DNA from: Streptomyces naganishii JCM 4654
GTDB taxonomy: Bacteria > Actinomycetota > Actinomycetes > Streptomycetales > Streptomycetaceae
Assembly (NCBI RefSeq): GCF_014650575.1
Contig: NZ_BMVF01000009.1
Coordinates: forward strand, 1 to 64,000
DNA length: 64,000 nucleotides
Reading direction: 5' to 3'
Below, one piece after another: positions 16,895 through 26,317 of the stretch; the first letter of the stretch is position 1; the number at the start of each line of letters is the position of its first letter. The notes under the pieces were generated by a model. It ran no database searches. It was not told the DNA's origin and saw only the letters and a program-made list of their open reading frames with translations. Position numbers and translations under genes: made by a program.

Positions 16895-17914
16895 ATGAAG
16901 ACGCCGGAAGTCGACGCGACAGCCCTGGAGAGCCTGCTGTACTCGGCCGTGGCGGCCCCGTCGATCCACAACACCCAGCCGTGGCGGTTCGGCATGGACG
17001 CCGGCACCCGGTCGATCCACGTCCGCGCCGACCGCAGCCGCCCCCTCCCGCTGACCGACCCGCGGCTGCGCGCCCAGCACCTGTCCGTGGGCGCGGCCGT
17101 CTTCAACCTGAAGGTCGCCGCCGCGCACCTCGGCTGGGACCCCGTCGTACGGCTGCTGCCCGACCCGGGCGACCCCGACCTGCTGGCCACCGTCCGGCTG
17201 GGCGTGGCCATGCCGGGCGCGCAGCCGTCGTACGGCCGGCTCTACGACGCCGTCGCGCGCCGCCACACCAGCCGGATGCCCTTCACCGGGCGGCCGGTGC
17301 CGGAGCACATCGTGTCGGAGATGGTGGCCGCGGCCCGGGCCGAGGGCGCCCACCTGGACGTGCCCGACTTCGCCGGCACCCGCCGGCTGCTCAGCCTCAC
17401 CTCCGCCGCCGAGGCGCGCAACGCCGCCGACCCGGCCCGCGCCGCCGAGGCACGGTCGTGGATCAACGCGCCGGACGCGCACGCCCCGTACGGCATTCCG
17501 CTCACCTCGCTCGGCCCGGCGGACGCGGCCGGGCGGATGCCGATGCGGGACTTCGCCGGCCCGCTGCCGGGGCTGCGGCTGCCCGCGCTGCGCTTCGAGC
17601 GGCACGCGCAGGTGGCCCTGCTGTGGACGCCGTACGACCGCCGGGAGGACTGGCTGCGGGCCGGGCAGGCGCTGGAGCGGGCGCTGCTGGTGGCCACCGG
17701 GCACGGCGTGCGCACCTCGATGCTGCACCAGGCCATGGAGTGGCCGGACCTGCGCGCGGCCGTGGCGGGCTCACGGCACCGCCGCTTCCCGCATCTGGTG
17801 GTCCGCTTCGGCTACGGCCCGGACGGCGGCCGCACCCCGCGCGCCACCACGCGCCCGGACACGACGGAGGGCGCCGCCGACGTGGACGGCGCCGAGGTGG
17901 CGGACCTGGCCTGA
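16895..17914 (+). CDS. Acg-like nitroreductase-family protein
   Basis: 339 residues, paralogue of the gene at 235. Signature APSIHNTQPWRF is at residues 20-31, followed by RRHTSRMPF and a C-terminal HLVVRFGYGP. Mycobacterial relatives belong to the DosR regulon; enzymatic role unclear. Start ATG 16895 is chosen because GAAAGGAGCC precedes it; an upstream ATG at 16868 lacks a site. Length is the normal family size, without the low-complexity insert of its paralogue. Palindromes at 16742-16799 suggest shared control. Confidence 0.88.
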   Translation: MKTPEVDATALESLLYSAVAAPSIHNTQPWRFGMDAGTRSIHVRADRSRPLPLTDPRLRAQHLSVGAAVFNLKVAAAHLGWDPVVRLLPDPGDPDLLATVRLGVAMPGAQPSYGRLYDAVARRHTSRMPFTGRPVPEHIVSEMVAAARAEGAHLDVPDFAGTRRLLSLTSAAEARNAADPARAAEARSWINAPDAHAPYGIPLTSLGPADAAGRMPMRDFAGPLPGLRLPALRFERHAQVALLWTPYDRREDWLRAGQALERALLVATGHGVRTSMLHQAMEWPDLRAAVAGSRHRRFPHLVVRFGYGPDGGRTPRATTRPDTTEGAADVDGAEVADLA

Positions 17915-17915
17915 G

Positions 17916-17940
17916 CCGGCTGCCCGCGGCCCGCAGCCGG
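17916..17940. terminator. Hairpin after the second nitroreductase
   Basis: An 8-bp perfect stem (CCGGCTGC / GCAGCCGG) with a 9-base loop begins two bases after the stop codon. It is a plausible factor-independent terminator without T-run. Confidence 0.45.
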
Positions 17941-18010
17941 GCCGGAGGGGACGCGACCGGGCCGGCGGAGACGCGACCGGGCCGGCGGGGACGCGACGGG
18001 GCCGGCGGGG
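17941..18010. repeat. 20-bp tandem repeat, about 3.5 copies
   Basis: The unit GCCGGCGGGGACGCGACCGG repeats with a 20-base period and one or two changes per copy in the gap between two convergent genes. No coding role seen. Confidence 0.8.
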
Positions 18011-18043
18011 CGGCCGCGTGAAGCGGCTCGCGCGCCGGCCCGG

Positions 18044-18466
18044 TCAGTCGTTCACGCGCAGGTCGGTGAGTTCGCGGCCGGTGACCATCGCGGCCTCGAT
18101 GCGGATGAAGACGTCCTGCTGAATGGGCATCCAGGAGCGCGGACCGGTGCGCATCAGCTGCTCGTGCTCGGCCGGGTCGGTCACTGCGGTGGCCCGGCCG
18201 GTGACGACCACGCTCCACCCGGACCGGCTGTCGGCGTCGAACTCGTCGGCCTCGAACGCGACGACCACTCCGTCGACGGCCCGCACCAGGTCCGACCCCG
18301 CCGAGGTGCGCAGCAGCACCGAGGAGTCGGCGTCCAGGGCGAAGTTCACCGGGAGCACCGCGGGCAGCGCGTGCCGCGTGTACACGACACGGCCGACAGG
18401 CACTTTGGCCAGCAGCCGCAGGCACTCCTGCCGGTCCATCGAGCGAAAGGCGTCGTTCTTCAACAT
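18044..18466 (-). CDS. PPOX-class (pyridoxamine 5'-phosphate oxidase fold) protein
   Basis: 140 residues, split beta-barrel flavin/F420-binding fold. Family features: the N-terminal LLAKVPVGRVVYTR, then PAVLPVNFALD and the VVVTGRAT strand. Relatives occur in the mycobacterial dormancy regulon (for example Rv3129), where the substrate is not settled. Start ATG 18466. The palindrome GGGCCGGTCGGCCC lies only 37 bases upstream, the same distance as for narG. It stands alone between the nitroreductase and narK. Confidence 0.8.
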   Translation of the reverse strand: MLKNDAFRSMDRQECLRLLAKVPVGRVVYTRHALPAVLPVNFALDADSSVLLRTSAGSDLVRAVDGVVVAFEADEFDADSRSGWSVVVTGRATAVTDPAEHEQLMRTGPRSWMPIQQDVFIRIEAAMVTGRELTDLRVND

Positions 18467-18795
18467 CCCTCCATCGTGCGTGCCGCCCGCCCCCCGCCGT
18501 TAGGGCCGGTCGGCCCACATCTGCGCGCGGGCCTTTCCCGCCGCGCGGGAACGGGTGTCCGGCCCGCGCACGGACGATCACGGCGAACCCGGGGGCGGGT
18601 ACCCCGTCCGGGACCGGGACGACCGGGCCCGCTTGATCGGGACGGTCCGCCGCGCACGTAGGGACCCTCGGTCCCTGCTCGGGGCGTCAGGCGCCACGGA
18701 TAGTTGAAATCGGGCCACCGGGTTGGAGAACGGGGGACCCGCGGACCGGGTGGGACCCGGTCGCGTACTACTCGGCGAGTGAAGGGAAAGGCGGC
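18467..18795. promoter_or_regulatory. Divergent promoter region PPOX / narK with palindromes
   Basis: 329 bases without a gene. The palindrome GGGCCGGTCGGCCC is at 18503-18516, near the PPOX start. GGGACCCTCGGTCCC (18661-18675, spacer one base longer) is 121 bases before narK. A 7-bp hairpin ACCGGGT-GGG-ACCCGGT is at 18745-18761. The first two resemble the DevR-type operators proposed elsewhere in the window. Confidence 0.45.
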
Positions 18796-20052
18796 ATGCT
18801 TCAGCCGTCAGGGAAGAAGAAGGACGGGCCGGCGTCACAGGCCGCCCCCGTGTCCGGGCGGGCCTGGCTGATGCTGGCGCTGGCCACGGTCGGCTTCGCC
18901 GTGAACTTCTGGGCCTGGGCGCTGCTCAGCCCGCTGGGCCCCCGGTTCAAGGACACCCTGGACCTGTCGTCCTTCCAGCAGTCGCTGCTGGTGGCCGTGC
19001 CGGTCGTGGTCGGCTCGCTCGGCCGCATACCCGTGGGCGCGCTGACCGACAGGTTCGGCGGCCGGGTGATGTTCCCGCTGGTGTCCGCGGCCACCATCGT
19101 CCCGGTGCTCTACCTGGGCCTGGCCGGGCACGACTCGCTCGCCGCGCTGCTGGCCGGCGGGTTCTTCCTGGGCATCGGCGGCACCGCGTTCGCGGTCGGC
19201 GTGCCCTTCGTCAACGCCTGGTTCCCGCCGCAGCGGCGAGGCCTCGCCATCGGCGTCTTCGGCATGGGCATGGGCGGCACCGCGATCAGCGCGCTGACCA
19301 CGGTCAAGCTGGTCAACGCGCACGGCATGGCGAACCCCTTCCTGATCACCGCGGCCGTCCTCGCCGCCTACGCGGTCCTCGCCGCGCTCCTGCTGCGGGA
19401 CGCCCCCGGACGCGTCGTGCCGACCGAGCCCCTCGGCCGCCGGCTCCTCGCGACCTGCAAGCTGCCCGTCACCTGGCAGGCCTCGGCGCTGTACGCGGTG
19501 TGCTTCGGCGGGTACGTCGCCTTCTCCGTCTACCTGCCCACCTACCTGAAGACCGGCTACGGCCTGGCCCAGGCGGACGCGGCGAACCGGATGGCGGGCT
19601 TCGTGCTCCTGGCGGTGGCGATGCGCCCGGTCGGCGGCTGGCTGTCGGACCGCATCGGCGCGGTGCGGGTGCTGGCGGCGGCGCTGAGCGCGGTGGTGAT
19701 CGCGGCCTTCGTGCAGTCCCTCACCCCGACCCTCGCCCCGACCGGCACCATCGCCTTCCTCGCCATGGCCGCCGCGCTCGGCGCGGGCAGCGGCGCGGTC
19801 TTCGCCCTGGTCGCCCTGCTGGCCCCGGCCAACCAGGTCGGTTCGGTCACCGGCATCGTCGGCGCCGCCGGCGGTCTGGGCGGCTTCGTACCGCCGCTGG
19901 TCATGGGCTCGCTGTACGGCACCTACGGCTCCTACGCGGTCGGCCTGATCCTGCTGGCCCTGGTCGCCCTCGCGGCCCTCGCCTTCACCGGGACCGGAGT
20001 CCGCACCGCCGTCACCCGCCGCACCCGGCGCGTGGCCCAGCCCCAGCTGTGA
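18796..20052 (+). CDS. narK: Nitrate/nitrite transporter
   Basis: 418 residues, 12 predicted membrane helices, MFS nitrate/nitrite porter family. It imports nitrate and/or exports nitrite. Features seen: NFWAWALLSPLGPRFKD in the first helix, the loop GALTDRFGGR, the glycine-rich FFLGIGGTAFAVGVPFVNAW, and WLSDRIG in the second half. Start ATG 18796 has GAAGGGAAAGG upstream. It precedes a haemerythrin gene and the second narGHJI, which it probably serves. A DevR-like palindrome lies at 18661. Confidence 0.94.
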   Translation: MLQPSGKKKDGPASQAAPVSGRAWLMLALATVGFAVNFWAWALLSPLGPRFKDTLDLSSFQQSLLVAVPVVVGSLGRIPVGALTDRFGGRVMFPLVSAATIVPVLYLGLAGHDSLAALLAGGFFLGIGGTAFAVGVPFVNAWFPPQRRGLAIGVFGMGMGGTAISALTTVKLVNAHGMANPFLITAAVLAAYAVLAALLLRDAPGRVVPTEPLGRRLLATCKLPVTWQASALYAVCFGGYVAFSVYLPTYLKTGYGLAQADAANRMAGFVLLAVAMRPVGGWLSDRIGAVRVLAAALSAVVIAAFVQSLTPTLAPTGTIAFLAMAAALGAGSGAVFALVALLAPANQVGSVTGIVGAAGGLGGFVPPLVMGSLYGTYGSYAVGLILLALVALAALAFTGTGVRTAVTRRTRRVAQPQL

Positions 20053-20055
20053 ACC

Positions 20056-20085
20056 AGCTCTGAACCAGTCCCAGCTCTGAACCAG
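20056..20085. repeat. Short direct repeat after narK
   Basis: AGCTCTGAACCAG occurs at 20056-20068 and 20073-20085, with a weaker third copy after it. Function unknown. Confidence 0.6.
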
Positions 20086-20124
20086 CCCCGGCTCTGACCG
20101 AGTCAAGAGGAGGAGAACCGTCCC

Positions 20125-20586
20125 ATGTGCGAGTACTGCGGCTGCCAGGCAGTGGAATCGATCGAGAAGCTGACCAGCGAGCACGACACGGTGGTGAACC
20201 TGATCGGCCTGGTCCGCGACGCGCACGGGGCGGGCGACCTCACCCGCGTGGCGGAACTGGCCCGGCGGATCGCCTCGGTCCTCGAACCGCACACCGAGGT
20301 GGAGGAGCACGGACTGTTCCCCGCCCTGGCCGACGACTTCCCCGAGAAGATCGCCGCGCTGGAGGAGGAGCACCGCGTGATCGAGGCCGTACTGGCCGAG
20401 GCGGAGCACGGCACCCCGGCGGACCCCCGCTGGCCGGACCGTCTCCTGGAGGCCCTGGCCATGCTCCGCGACCACATCCTCAAGGAGCAGGACGGCGTCT
20501 TCCCCGCCGCCCTGGCCTTCCTGAGCACGGAACAGTGGGAGACCGTCGAGGCGGTCCGGGCCCGCGTGACCGCCCCGGTGTCCTGA
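20125..20586 (+). CDS. Haemerythrin-domain protein
   Basis: 153 residues. The HHE four-helix fold is shown by His20 (SEHD), HTEVEEHGLFPAL, EEEHRVIE and DHILKEQDGVFPA, together supplying the di-iron ligands. The N-terminus MCEYCGCQ carries three cysteines, which is typical of streptomycete members and might bind a metal or sense redox state. Start ATG 20125 with AGGAGGAGAACC upstream. Between narK and narG it probably senses or stores O2 or NO, or helps repair iron centres; this is inferred. Confidence 0.9.
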   Translation: MCEYCGCQAVESIEKLTSEHDTVVNLIGLVRDAHGAGDLTRVAELARRIASVLEPHTEVEEHGLFPALADDFPEKIAALEEEHRVIEAVLAEAEHGTPADPRWPDRLLEALAMLRDHILKEQDGVFPAALAFLSTEQWETVEAVRARVTAPVS

Positions 20587-20639
20587 CTTCCCGCGCCACT
20601 CCTGCTGGTCCTCCTGCTCCGGCCACTCGCATCACTCCC

Positions 20640-20668
20640 GCCGCCCGGCGCTTCCCGCGCCGGGCGGC
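20640..20668. terminator. Terminator after the haemerythrin gene
   Basis: A perfect 12-bp stem (20640-20651 with 20657-20668) and a 5-base loop separate narK-haemerythrin from the second nar operon, so narG there should have its own promoter. Confidence 0.75.
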
Positions 20669-20822
20669 GCGGTCGTCCGTTCGATGAAATCCTGGGTTCG
20701 CATGTGTCGGACGCGTCATATGCGGTAGGCACTGTGGTGATTGAAACGGCAAGGGATCACAAGGGATCAAGAGCACGAGCGAGTGAGCAACCACGGGTGA
20801 GGACCCGGGAGGGAGCGGCGCG

Positions 20823-23800
20823 GTGGCCACGGAGACCGACCCGGCGTCGATACCGGCGCGCGGAGCACCACGGCCCGGACTGGACAGCGAACTGACGGAC
20901 GCTCTGGTGCGCTCCCGCCGGTACTTCACCCGGGCGGAGGTCTCCAAGGACCTCCGCACCCTGCACAAGACGGGCGGCCGCCGCGCGGACGACTTCTACC
21001 GGGACCGCTGGTCCCACGACAAGGTCGTCCGCTCCACCCACGGCGTGAACTGCACCGGATCCTGCTCCTGGAAGGTGTACGTCAAGGACGGCATCATCAC
21101 CTGGGAGGCCCAGCAGACCGACTACCCCTCCGTCGGCCCCGACCGCCCCGAGTACGAGCCGCGCGGCTGCCCCCGCGGCGCCGCCTTCTCCTGGTACACC
21201 TACTCGCCGACCCGTGTCCGGTACCCGTACGTCCGGGGCGTACTCCTCCAGATGTACCGCGAGGCCAAGGCCCGCCTCGGCGACCCGGTCGCCGCCTGGG
21301 CCGACATCGTCTCCGACCCCGAGCGCGCCCGCCGTTACAAGTCCGTCCGCGGCAAGGGCGGCCTGGTGCGGGCCACATGGGACGAGGCGGTGGAGATGGT
21401 CGCCGCCGCGCACGTGCACACCATCAAGGAGTACGGCCCCGACCGCCTGGCCGGCTTCTCGCCCATCCCCGCGATGTCGATGGTCTCCCACGCGGCCGGC
21501 GCCCGCTTCTACTCGCTGCTCGGCGGCGTGATGCTCTCCTTCTACGACTGGTACGCCGACCTGCCGGTCGCCTCCCCGCAGGTCTTCGGCGACCAGACCG
21601 ACGTCCCCGAGTCCGGGGACTGGTGGGACGCCGGCTACCTGATCATGTGGGGCTCCAACGTGCCGGTGACCCGCACCCCGGACGCGCACTGGATGACCGA
21701 GGCCCGGTACCGCGGCCAGAAGGTCATCGCGGTCTCGCCGGACTACGCGGACAGCGTCAAGTTCGCCGACGAGTGGCTGCCCGCCCAGCCGGGCACCGAC
21801 GGCGCGCTGGCGATGGCCATGGGCCACGTGGTGCTCAAGGAGTTCTTCGTCGACCGCGGCACCCCGTACTTCGACGAGTACGTCAAGCGGTACACCGACC
21901 TGCCCTTCCTGGTCGCCCTCGACGAGCGCGAGCCGGGCACGGGCGCGGCGGCGGGCACAGGTGCCGCGGCGGGTACGGGCGCCGGCACGCGGGCGACGTA
22001 CGCGCCGGGCAAGTTCCTCACCGCCGCCGACCTCGGCGGCGAGCACGCGGCCGCCGAGCACGCCGAGTTCCGCACCGTGCTGCTCGACGCGGCCGGCAAC
22101 CCGGTCGTCCCCAACGGCACCCTCGGCGACCGCTTCGGCGAGAGCGGCGCCGGCAAGTGGAACCTCGACCTCGACGGCGTGGACCCCCTGCTCACGGCCG
22201 AGGGCGGCGCCGAGCCCCCCGTCACGGTCGAACTCCCGCGCTTCGACGCCCCCGACGGCAGCGCGGGCACCCTGCTGCGCGGGGTCCCGGTGCGGCGCGT
22301 CGCCGGACGCCTGGTGACCACGGTCTTCGACCTGCTGCTCGCCCAGTACGGCGTCGGCCGCCCCGGTCTGCCCGGCCGCTGGCCCACCTCCTACGAGGAC
22401 GCCGAGGAGCCGTACACCCCCGCCTGGCAGGCCGCGATCACCGGCGTGGACGCCGGCCGGGCGGCCCGCATCGCCCGCGAGTTCGCCGCCAACGCCGTGG
22501 AGTCCCGCGGCCGTTCGATGATCATCATGGGCGCGGGCGCCAACCACTGGTTCCACTCCGACACGATCTACCGCGCCTTCCTCACCCTGACCACGCTGAC
22601 CGGCTGCCAGGGCGTCAACGGCGGCGGCTGGGCGCACTACGTAGGCCAGGAGAAGGTCCGCCCGCTCACCGGCTACTCGGCGTTCTCCACCGCCGCCGAC
22701 TGGAACCGCCCGGCCCGCCAGATGATCCAGACGGCGTACTGGTACCTGCACAGCGACCAGTTCCGCTACGACCCCTTCTCCGCCGACACCCTGGCCGCGG
22801 CCGGCGCCGGCGGCCCCTTCGCCGGGATGGCCACCGCCGACGTGATCGCCGCCTCGGCCCGCATGGGCTGGATGCCCTCGTACCCGACCTTCGACCGCAA
22901 CCCGCTCGACCTCGCCGACGAGGCGGAGGCCGCCGGACGCCCGCCCGGCGAGCACATCGTGGACGAACTCAAGGCCGGACGGCTGAGGTTCGCCGGCGAG
23001 GACCCGGACGCGCCGGAGAACTTCCCGCGCGTGCTCACCGTCTGGCGGGCCAACCTGCTCGGCTCCTCGGCCAAGGGCAACGAGTACTTCCTCAAGCACC
23101 TGCTGGGCACCGACTCCTCCGTCAACGCCACCGAGGCGCCGCCCGAGGCCCGCCCCCGGGACGTGGTGTGGCGGGAGGAGGCCCCCACCGGGAAGCTGGA
23201 CCTGCTGCTCACCCTCGACTTCCGGATGACCAGTACGACGATCTTCTCCGACGTGGTGTTCCCCGCCGCGACCTGGTACGAGAAGCACGACCTGTCCAGC
23301 ACCGACATGCACCCCTACGTGCACGCCTTCAACCCGGCGATCGCGCCGCCCTGGCAGACCCGCACCGACTTCGACGCCTTCAACACCCTGGCCCGCACAT
23401 TCAGCGAGCTGGCCGCGACCCACCTCGGGGTGCGCAACGACGTCGTGGCCGCCCCGCTGCTGCACGACACCCCGGACGAGATGGCCACCCCGCACGGCCG
23501 CGTGCGCGACTGGGGGACCGGCGCCTGCGAGCCCGTGCCCGGCAAAACCATGCCGAAGCTGATCACCGTGGAGCGCGACTACGGGGCGATCGCCCAGAAG
23601 ATGACCGCGCTCGGTCCGCTGCTCGACTCGCTGGGCGCCACCACCAAGGGCGTCACCTTCAAGGTGGAGCGCGAACTCGACTACCTGCGCCACAAGAACG
23701 GCACCGTGCGCGGGGGAGTGGGCGACGGGCGGCCCTCGCTCGCCCGGGACGTGCACGCCTGCGAGGCGATCCTCGCCCTGTCCGGCACCACCAACGGGCA

Positions 23801-24611
23801 CCTGGCCACCCAGGGCTTCCACACCCTGGAGGCCCGCACCGGCACCCGCCTCGCCGACCTGGCCGCCGAGCACGAGGGCAAGCAGGTCACCTTCGCGGAC
23901 ACCCAGGCCGCGCCCGTGCCGGTCATCACCAGCCCCGAGTGGTCCGGCTCGGAGACCGGCGGGCGCCGCTACTCCGCGTTCACCGTCAACGTCGAGCGGC
24001 TCAAGCCCTGGCACACCCTCACCGGCCGCCAGCACTTCTACCTCGACCACGACTGGATGACCGCGCTCGGCGAGCAACTGCCCGTGTACCGGCCCCCGTT
24101 GAACATGCACGCACTGTTCGGTGAGCCGTGCCTGGGCGAGACGGGCGAACTCGGCGTGAGCGTGCGCTACCTCACCCCGCACAACAAGTGGTCCATCCAC
24201 TCCGAGTACCAGGACAACCTGTTCATGCTGTCGCTGTCCCGGGGCGGCCCCACCATCTGGATGAGCACCCAGGACGCGGCGAAGATCGGCGTGCGCGACA
24301 ACGACTGGATCGAGGCGGTCAACCGCAACGGCGTCGTCGCCGCCCGCGCCGTCGTCTCGCACCGCATGCCCGAGGGCACCGTGTACATGTACCACGCGCA
24401 GGACCGGCTGATCGACGTGCCCCGCACCGAGACCACCGGCCGCCGCGGCGGCATCCACAACTCCCTCACCCGGCTGCTGGTCAAGCCCAGCCACCTCATC
24501 GGCGGCTACGCCCAGCTCTCCTACGCCTTCAACTACCTCGGCCCGACCGGGAACCAGCGCGACGAGGTCACCGTCATCCGCCGCCGCTCGAACCAGGAGG
24601 TGACGTACTGA
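20823..24611 (+). CDS. narG: Respiratory nitrate reductase alpha subunit (copy B)
   Basis: 1262 residues. Mo-bis-MGD catalytic subunit. FS0 ligands are His73, Cys77, Cys81 (STHGVNCTGSC) and Cys116 (RGCPRG); active-site block YDWYADLPVASPQVFGDQTD is present. GTG start at 20823 has GGAGGG nine bases upstream. Clearly homologous to copy A over its whole length. Around residues 371-390 it has a Gly/Thr/Ala microsatellite-like insert (GTGAAAGTGAAAGTGAG). The stop overlaps narH (TGATG). No GGGNC-N4-GNCCC box was found in the 236 bases upstream, unlike copy A. Confidence 0.98.
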   Translation: MATETDPASIPARGAPRPGLDSELTDALVRSRRYFTRAEVSKDLRTLHKTGGRRADDFYRDRWSHDKVVRSTHGVNCTGSCSWKVYVKDGIITWEAQQTDYPSVGPDRPEYEPRGCPRGAAFSWYTYSPTRVRYPYVRGVLLQMYREAKARLGDPVAAWADIVSDPERARRYKSVRGKGGLVRATWDEAVEMVAAAHVHTIKEYGPDRLAGFSPIPAMSMVSHAAGARFYSLLGGVMLSFYDWYADLPVASPQVFGDQTDVPESGDWWDAGYLIMWGSNVPVTRTPDAHWMTEARYRGQKVIAVSPDYADSVKFADEWLPAQPGTDGALAMAMGHVVLKEFFVDRGTPYFDEYVKRYTDLPFLVALDEREPGTGAAAGTGAAAGTGAGTRATYAPGKFLTAADLGGEHAAAEHAEFRTVLLDAAGNPVVPNGTLGDRFGESGAGKWNLDLDGVDPLLTAEGGAEPPVTVELPRFDAPDGSAGTLLRGVPVRRVAGRLVTTVFDLLLAQYGVGRPGLPGRWPTSYEDAEEPYTPAWQAAITGVDAGRAARIAREFAANAVESRGRSMIIMGAGANHWFHSDTIYRAFLTLTTLTGCQGVNGGGWAHYVGQEKVRPLTGYSAFSTAADWNRPARQMIQTAYWYLHSDQFRYDPFSADTLAAAGAGGPFAGMATADVIAASARMGWMPSYPTFDRNPLDLADEAEAAGRPPGEHIVDELKAGRLRFAGEDPDAPENFPRVLTVWRANLLGSSAKGNEYFLKHLLGTDSSVNATEAPPEARPRDVVWREEAPTGKLDLLLTLDFRMTSTTIFSDVVFPAATWYEKHDLSSTDMHPYVHAFNPAIAPPWQTRTDFDAFNTLARTFSELAATHLGVRNDVVAAPLLHDTPDEMATPHGRVRDWGTGACEPVPGKTMPKLITVERDYGAIAQKMTALGPLLDSLGATTKGVTFKVERELDYLRHKNGTVRGGVGDGRPSLARDVHACEAILALSGTTNGHLATQGFHTLEARTGTRLADLAAEHEGKQVTFADTQAAPVPVITSPEWSGSETGGRRYSAFTVNVERLKPWHTLTGRQHFYLDHDWMTALGEQLPVYRPPLNMHALFGEPCLGETGELGVSVRYLTPHNKWSIHSEYQDNLFMLSLSRGGPTIWMSTQDAAKIGVRDNDWIEAVNRNGVVAARAVVSHRMPEGTVYMYHAQDRLIDVPRTETTGRRGGIHNSLTRLLVKPSHLIGGYAQLSYAFNYLGPTGNQRDEVTVIRRRSNQEVTY

Positions 24612-26317
24612 TGCGCGTCATGGCCCAGATGGCGATGGTGATGAACCTCGACAAGTGCATCGGCTGCCACACCTGCTCGGTCACCTGCAAACAGGCGTGG
24701 ACCAACCGCACCGGCGTCGAGTACGTGTGGTTCAACAACGTCGAGACCCGCCCCGGCCAGGGCTACCCCCGCCGCTACGAGGACCAGGGCACCTGGCGCG
24801 GCGGCTGGGAGCTGAACAAGCGCGGCCGGCTCTCGCTGAAGGCGGGCGGCCGCTTCAAGAAGCTCATCACCATCTTCTCCAACCCGGTCATGCCCTCCCT
24901 CGACGACTACTACCAGCCCTGGACGTACGACTACGAGACGCTGACCAACGCCCCGCTCCAGGAGCACACCCCGGTCGCCCGCCCCAAGTCCCTGATCACC
25001 GGCAAGGACATGAAGATCTCCTGGTCGGCCAACTGGGACGACGACCTCGGCGGCTCGGCGCTCCACGGCGACCAGGACGTCGTACTGAACGAGATCTCCG
25101 AGAAGATCAAGCTCGAGTTCGAGCAGACCTTCATGTTCTACCTGCCGCGCATCTGCGAGCACTGCCTCAACCCCTCCTGCGCGGCCTCCTGTCCCTCCGG
25201 CGCGATCTACAAGCGCAGCGAGGACGGCATCGTGCTGGTCGACCAGGACCGGTGCCGGGGCTGGCGGATGTGCGTGACCGGATGCCCGTACAAGAAGGTG
25301 TACTTCAACCACCGCACCGGCAAGGCGGAGAAGTGCACCTTCTGCTTCCCGCGCGTCGAGGTCGGCCTGCCCACCGTCTGCTCCGAGACCTGCGTCGGCC
25401 GCCTGCGCTACATCGGCCTCGTCCTCTACGACGCCGACAAGGTCCTGGAGGCCGCCTCCACCCCGAACGACACCGACCTGTACGAGGCGCAGCGCTCCGT
25501 GCTCCTCGACCCCGACGACCCCCACGTGATCGCCGAGGCCGAGCGGGCCGGCATCCCGCGCGACTGGATCGAGGCCGCCCAGCGCTCCCCGGTGCACGCC
25601 CTGATCAACACGTACAAGGTGGCGCTGCCGCTGCACCCGGAGTACCGGACCATGCCCATGGTCTGGTACGTCCCGCCGCTCTCCCCGGTCGTCGACGCCG
25701 TGCGCGACACCGGCCAGGACGCCGAGGACCACCGCAACCTGTTCGCCGCGGTCGACGCCCTGCGCATCCCGGTGAGCTACCTCGCCGAACTGTTCACCGC
25801 GGGCGACCCCGCCCCGGTGGACGCGGTGCTGCGCCGGCTCGCGGCCATGCGCTCCTACATGCGCGACATCAACCTCGGGCGCGAGCCGGACGCGGCCATC
25901 CCCGAGCAGGTCGGGATGGGCGAGGAGCAGATGTACGACATGTACCGGCTGCTGGCGCTGGCCAAGTACGACGAGCGCTACGTCATCCCGCCCGCCCACG
26001 CCGAACAGGCCCACAAGCTCGAGGAACTGGCCACCGAGTGCAGCCTGGACTACGAGGGCGGCCCCGGCATGGGAGGCTCCGGGCCCTTCGGCGAGGCCTC
26101 CGGCGGCGCCGCCCCCATCGCGGTGGAGAACTTCCACGCCCTGCGCGACCGCCAGACGTCCGACACCCCCGCCGCGCCCGTCGACAAGGAGACCCGCGTC
26201 AACCTCCTCAACTGGGACGGCAAGGGAGCGCCACCCGGACTGTTCCCGCCCCAGGCCGGCGCGCCCGGCGACGACACGGCCGTGGACGGCGGCGGAGAGG
26301 TCGAGCCCAAGCCATGA
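24611..26317 (+). CDS. narH: Respiratory nitrate reductase beta subunit (copy B)
   Basis: 568 residues. Four Fe-S clusters: CIGCHTCSVTC (Cys16, 19, 22, 26), CEHCLNPSCAASCPSG, CRGWRMCVTGCPYKK with the Trp of the [3Fe-4S] site, KCTFCFPR and VCSETC. The C-terminal 60-70 residues (GGPGMGGSGPF onward) are a low-complexity extension absent from copy A. ATG overlaps the narG stop and the stop overlaps narJ (ATGA). Confidence 0.97.
   Translation: MRVMAQMAMVMNLDKCIGCHTCSVTCKQAWTNRTGVEYVWFNNVETRPGQGYPRRYEDQGTWRGGWELNKRGRLSLKAGGRFKKLITIFSNPVMPSLDDYYQPWTYDYETLTNAPLQEHTPVARPKSLITGKDMKISWSANWDDDLGGSALHGDQDVVLNEISEKIKLEFEQTFMFYLPRICEHCLNPSCAASCPSGAIYKRSEDGIVLVDQDRCRGWRMCVTGCPYKKVYFNHRTGKAEKCTFCFPRVEVGLPTVCSETCVGRLRYIGLVLYDADKVLEAASTPNDTDLYEAQRSVLLDPDDPHVIAEAERAGIPRDWIEAAQRSPVHALINTYKVALPLHPEYRTMPMVWYVPPLSPVVDAVRDTGQDAEDHRNLFAAVDALRIPVSYLAELFTAGDPAPVDAVLRRLAAMRSYMRDINLGREPDAAIPEQVGMGEEQMYDMYRLLALAKYDERYVIPPAHAEQAHKLEELATECSLDYEGGPGMGGSGPFGEASGGAAPIAVENFHALRDRQTSDTPAAPVDKETRVNLLNWDGKGAPPGLFPPQAGAPGDDTAVDGGGEVEPKP

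Noticed and set aside
21930..21995. Frameshift or assembly fault in narG copy B
   Set aside because: The reading frame is continuous and both flanks match NarG; the insert is an in-frame repeat.
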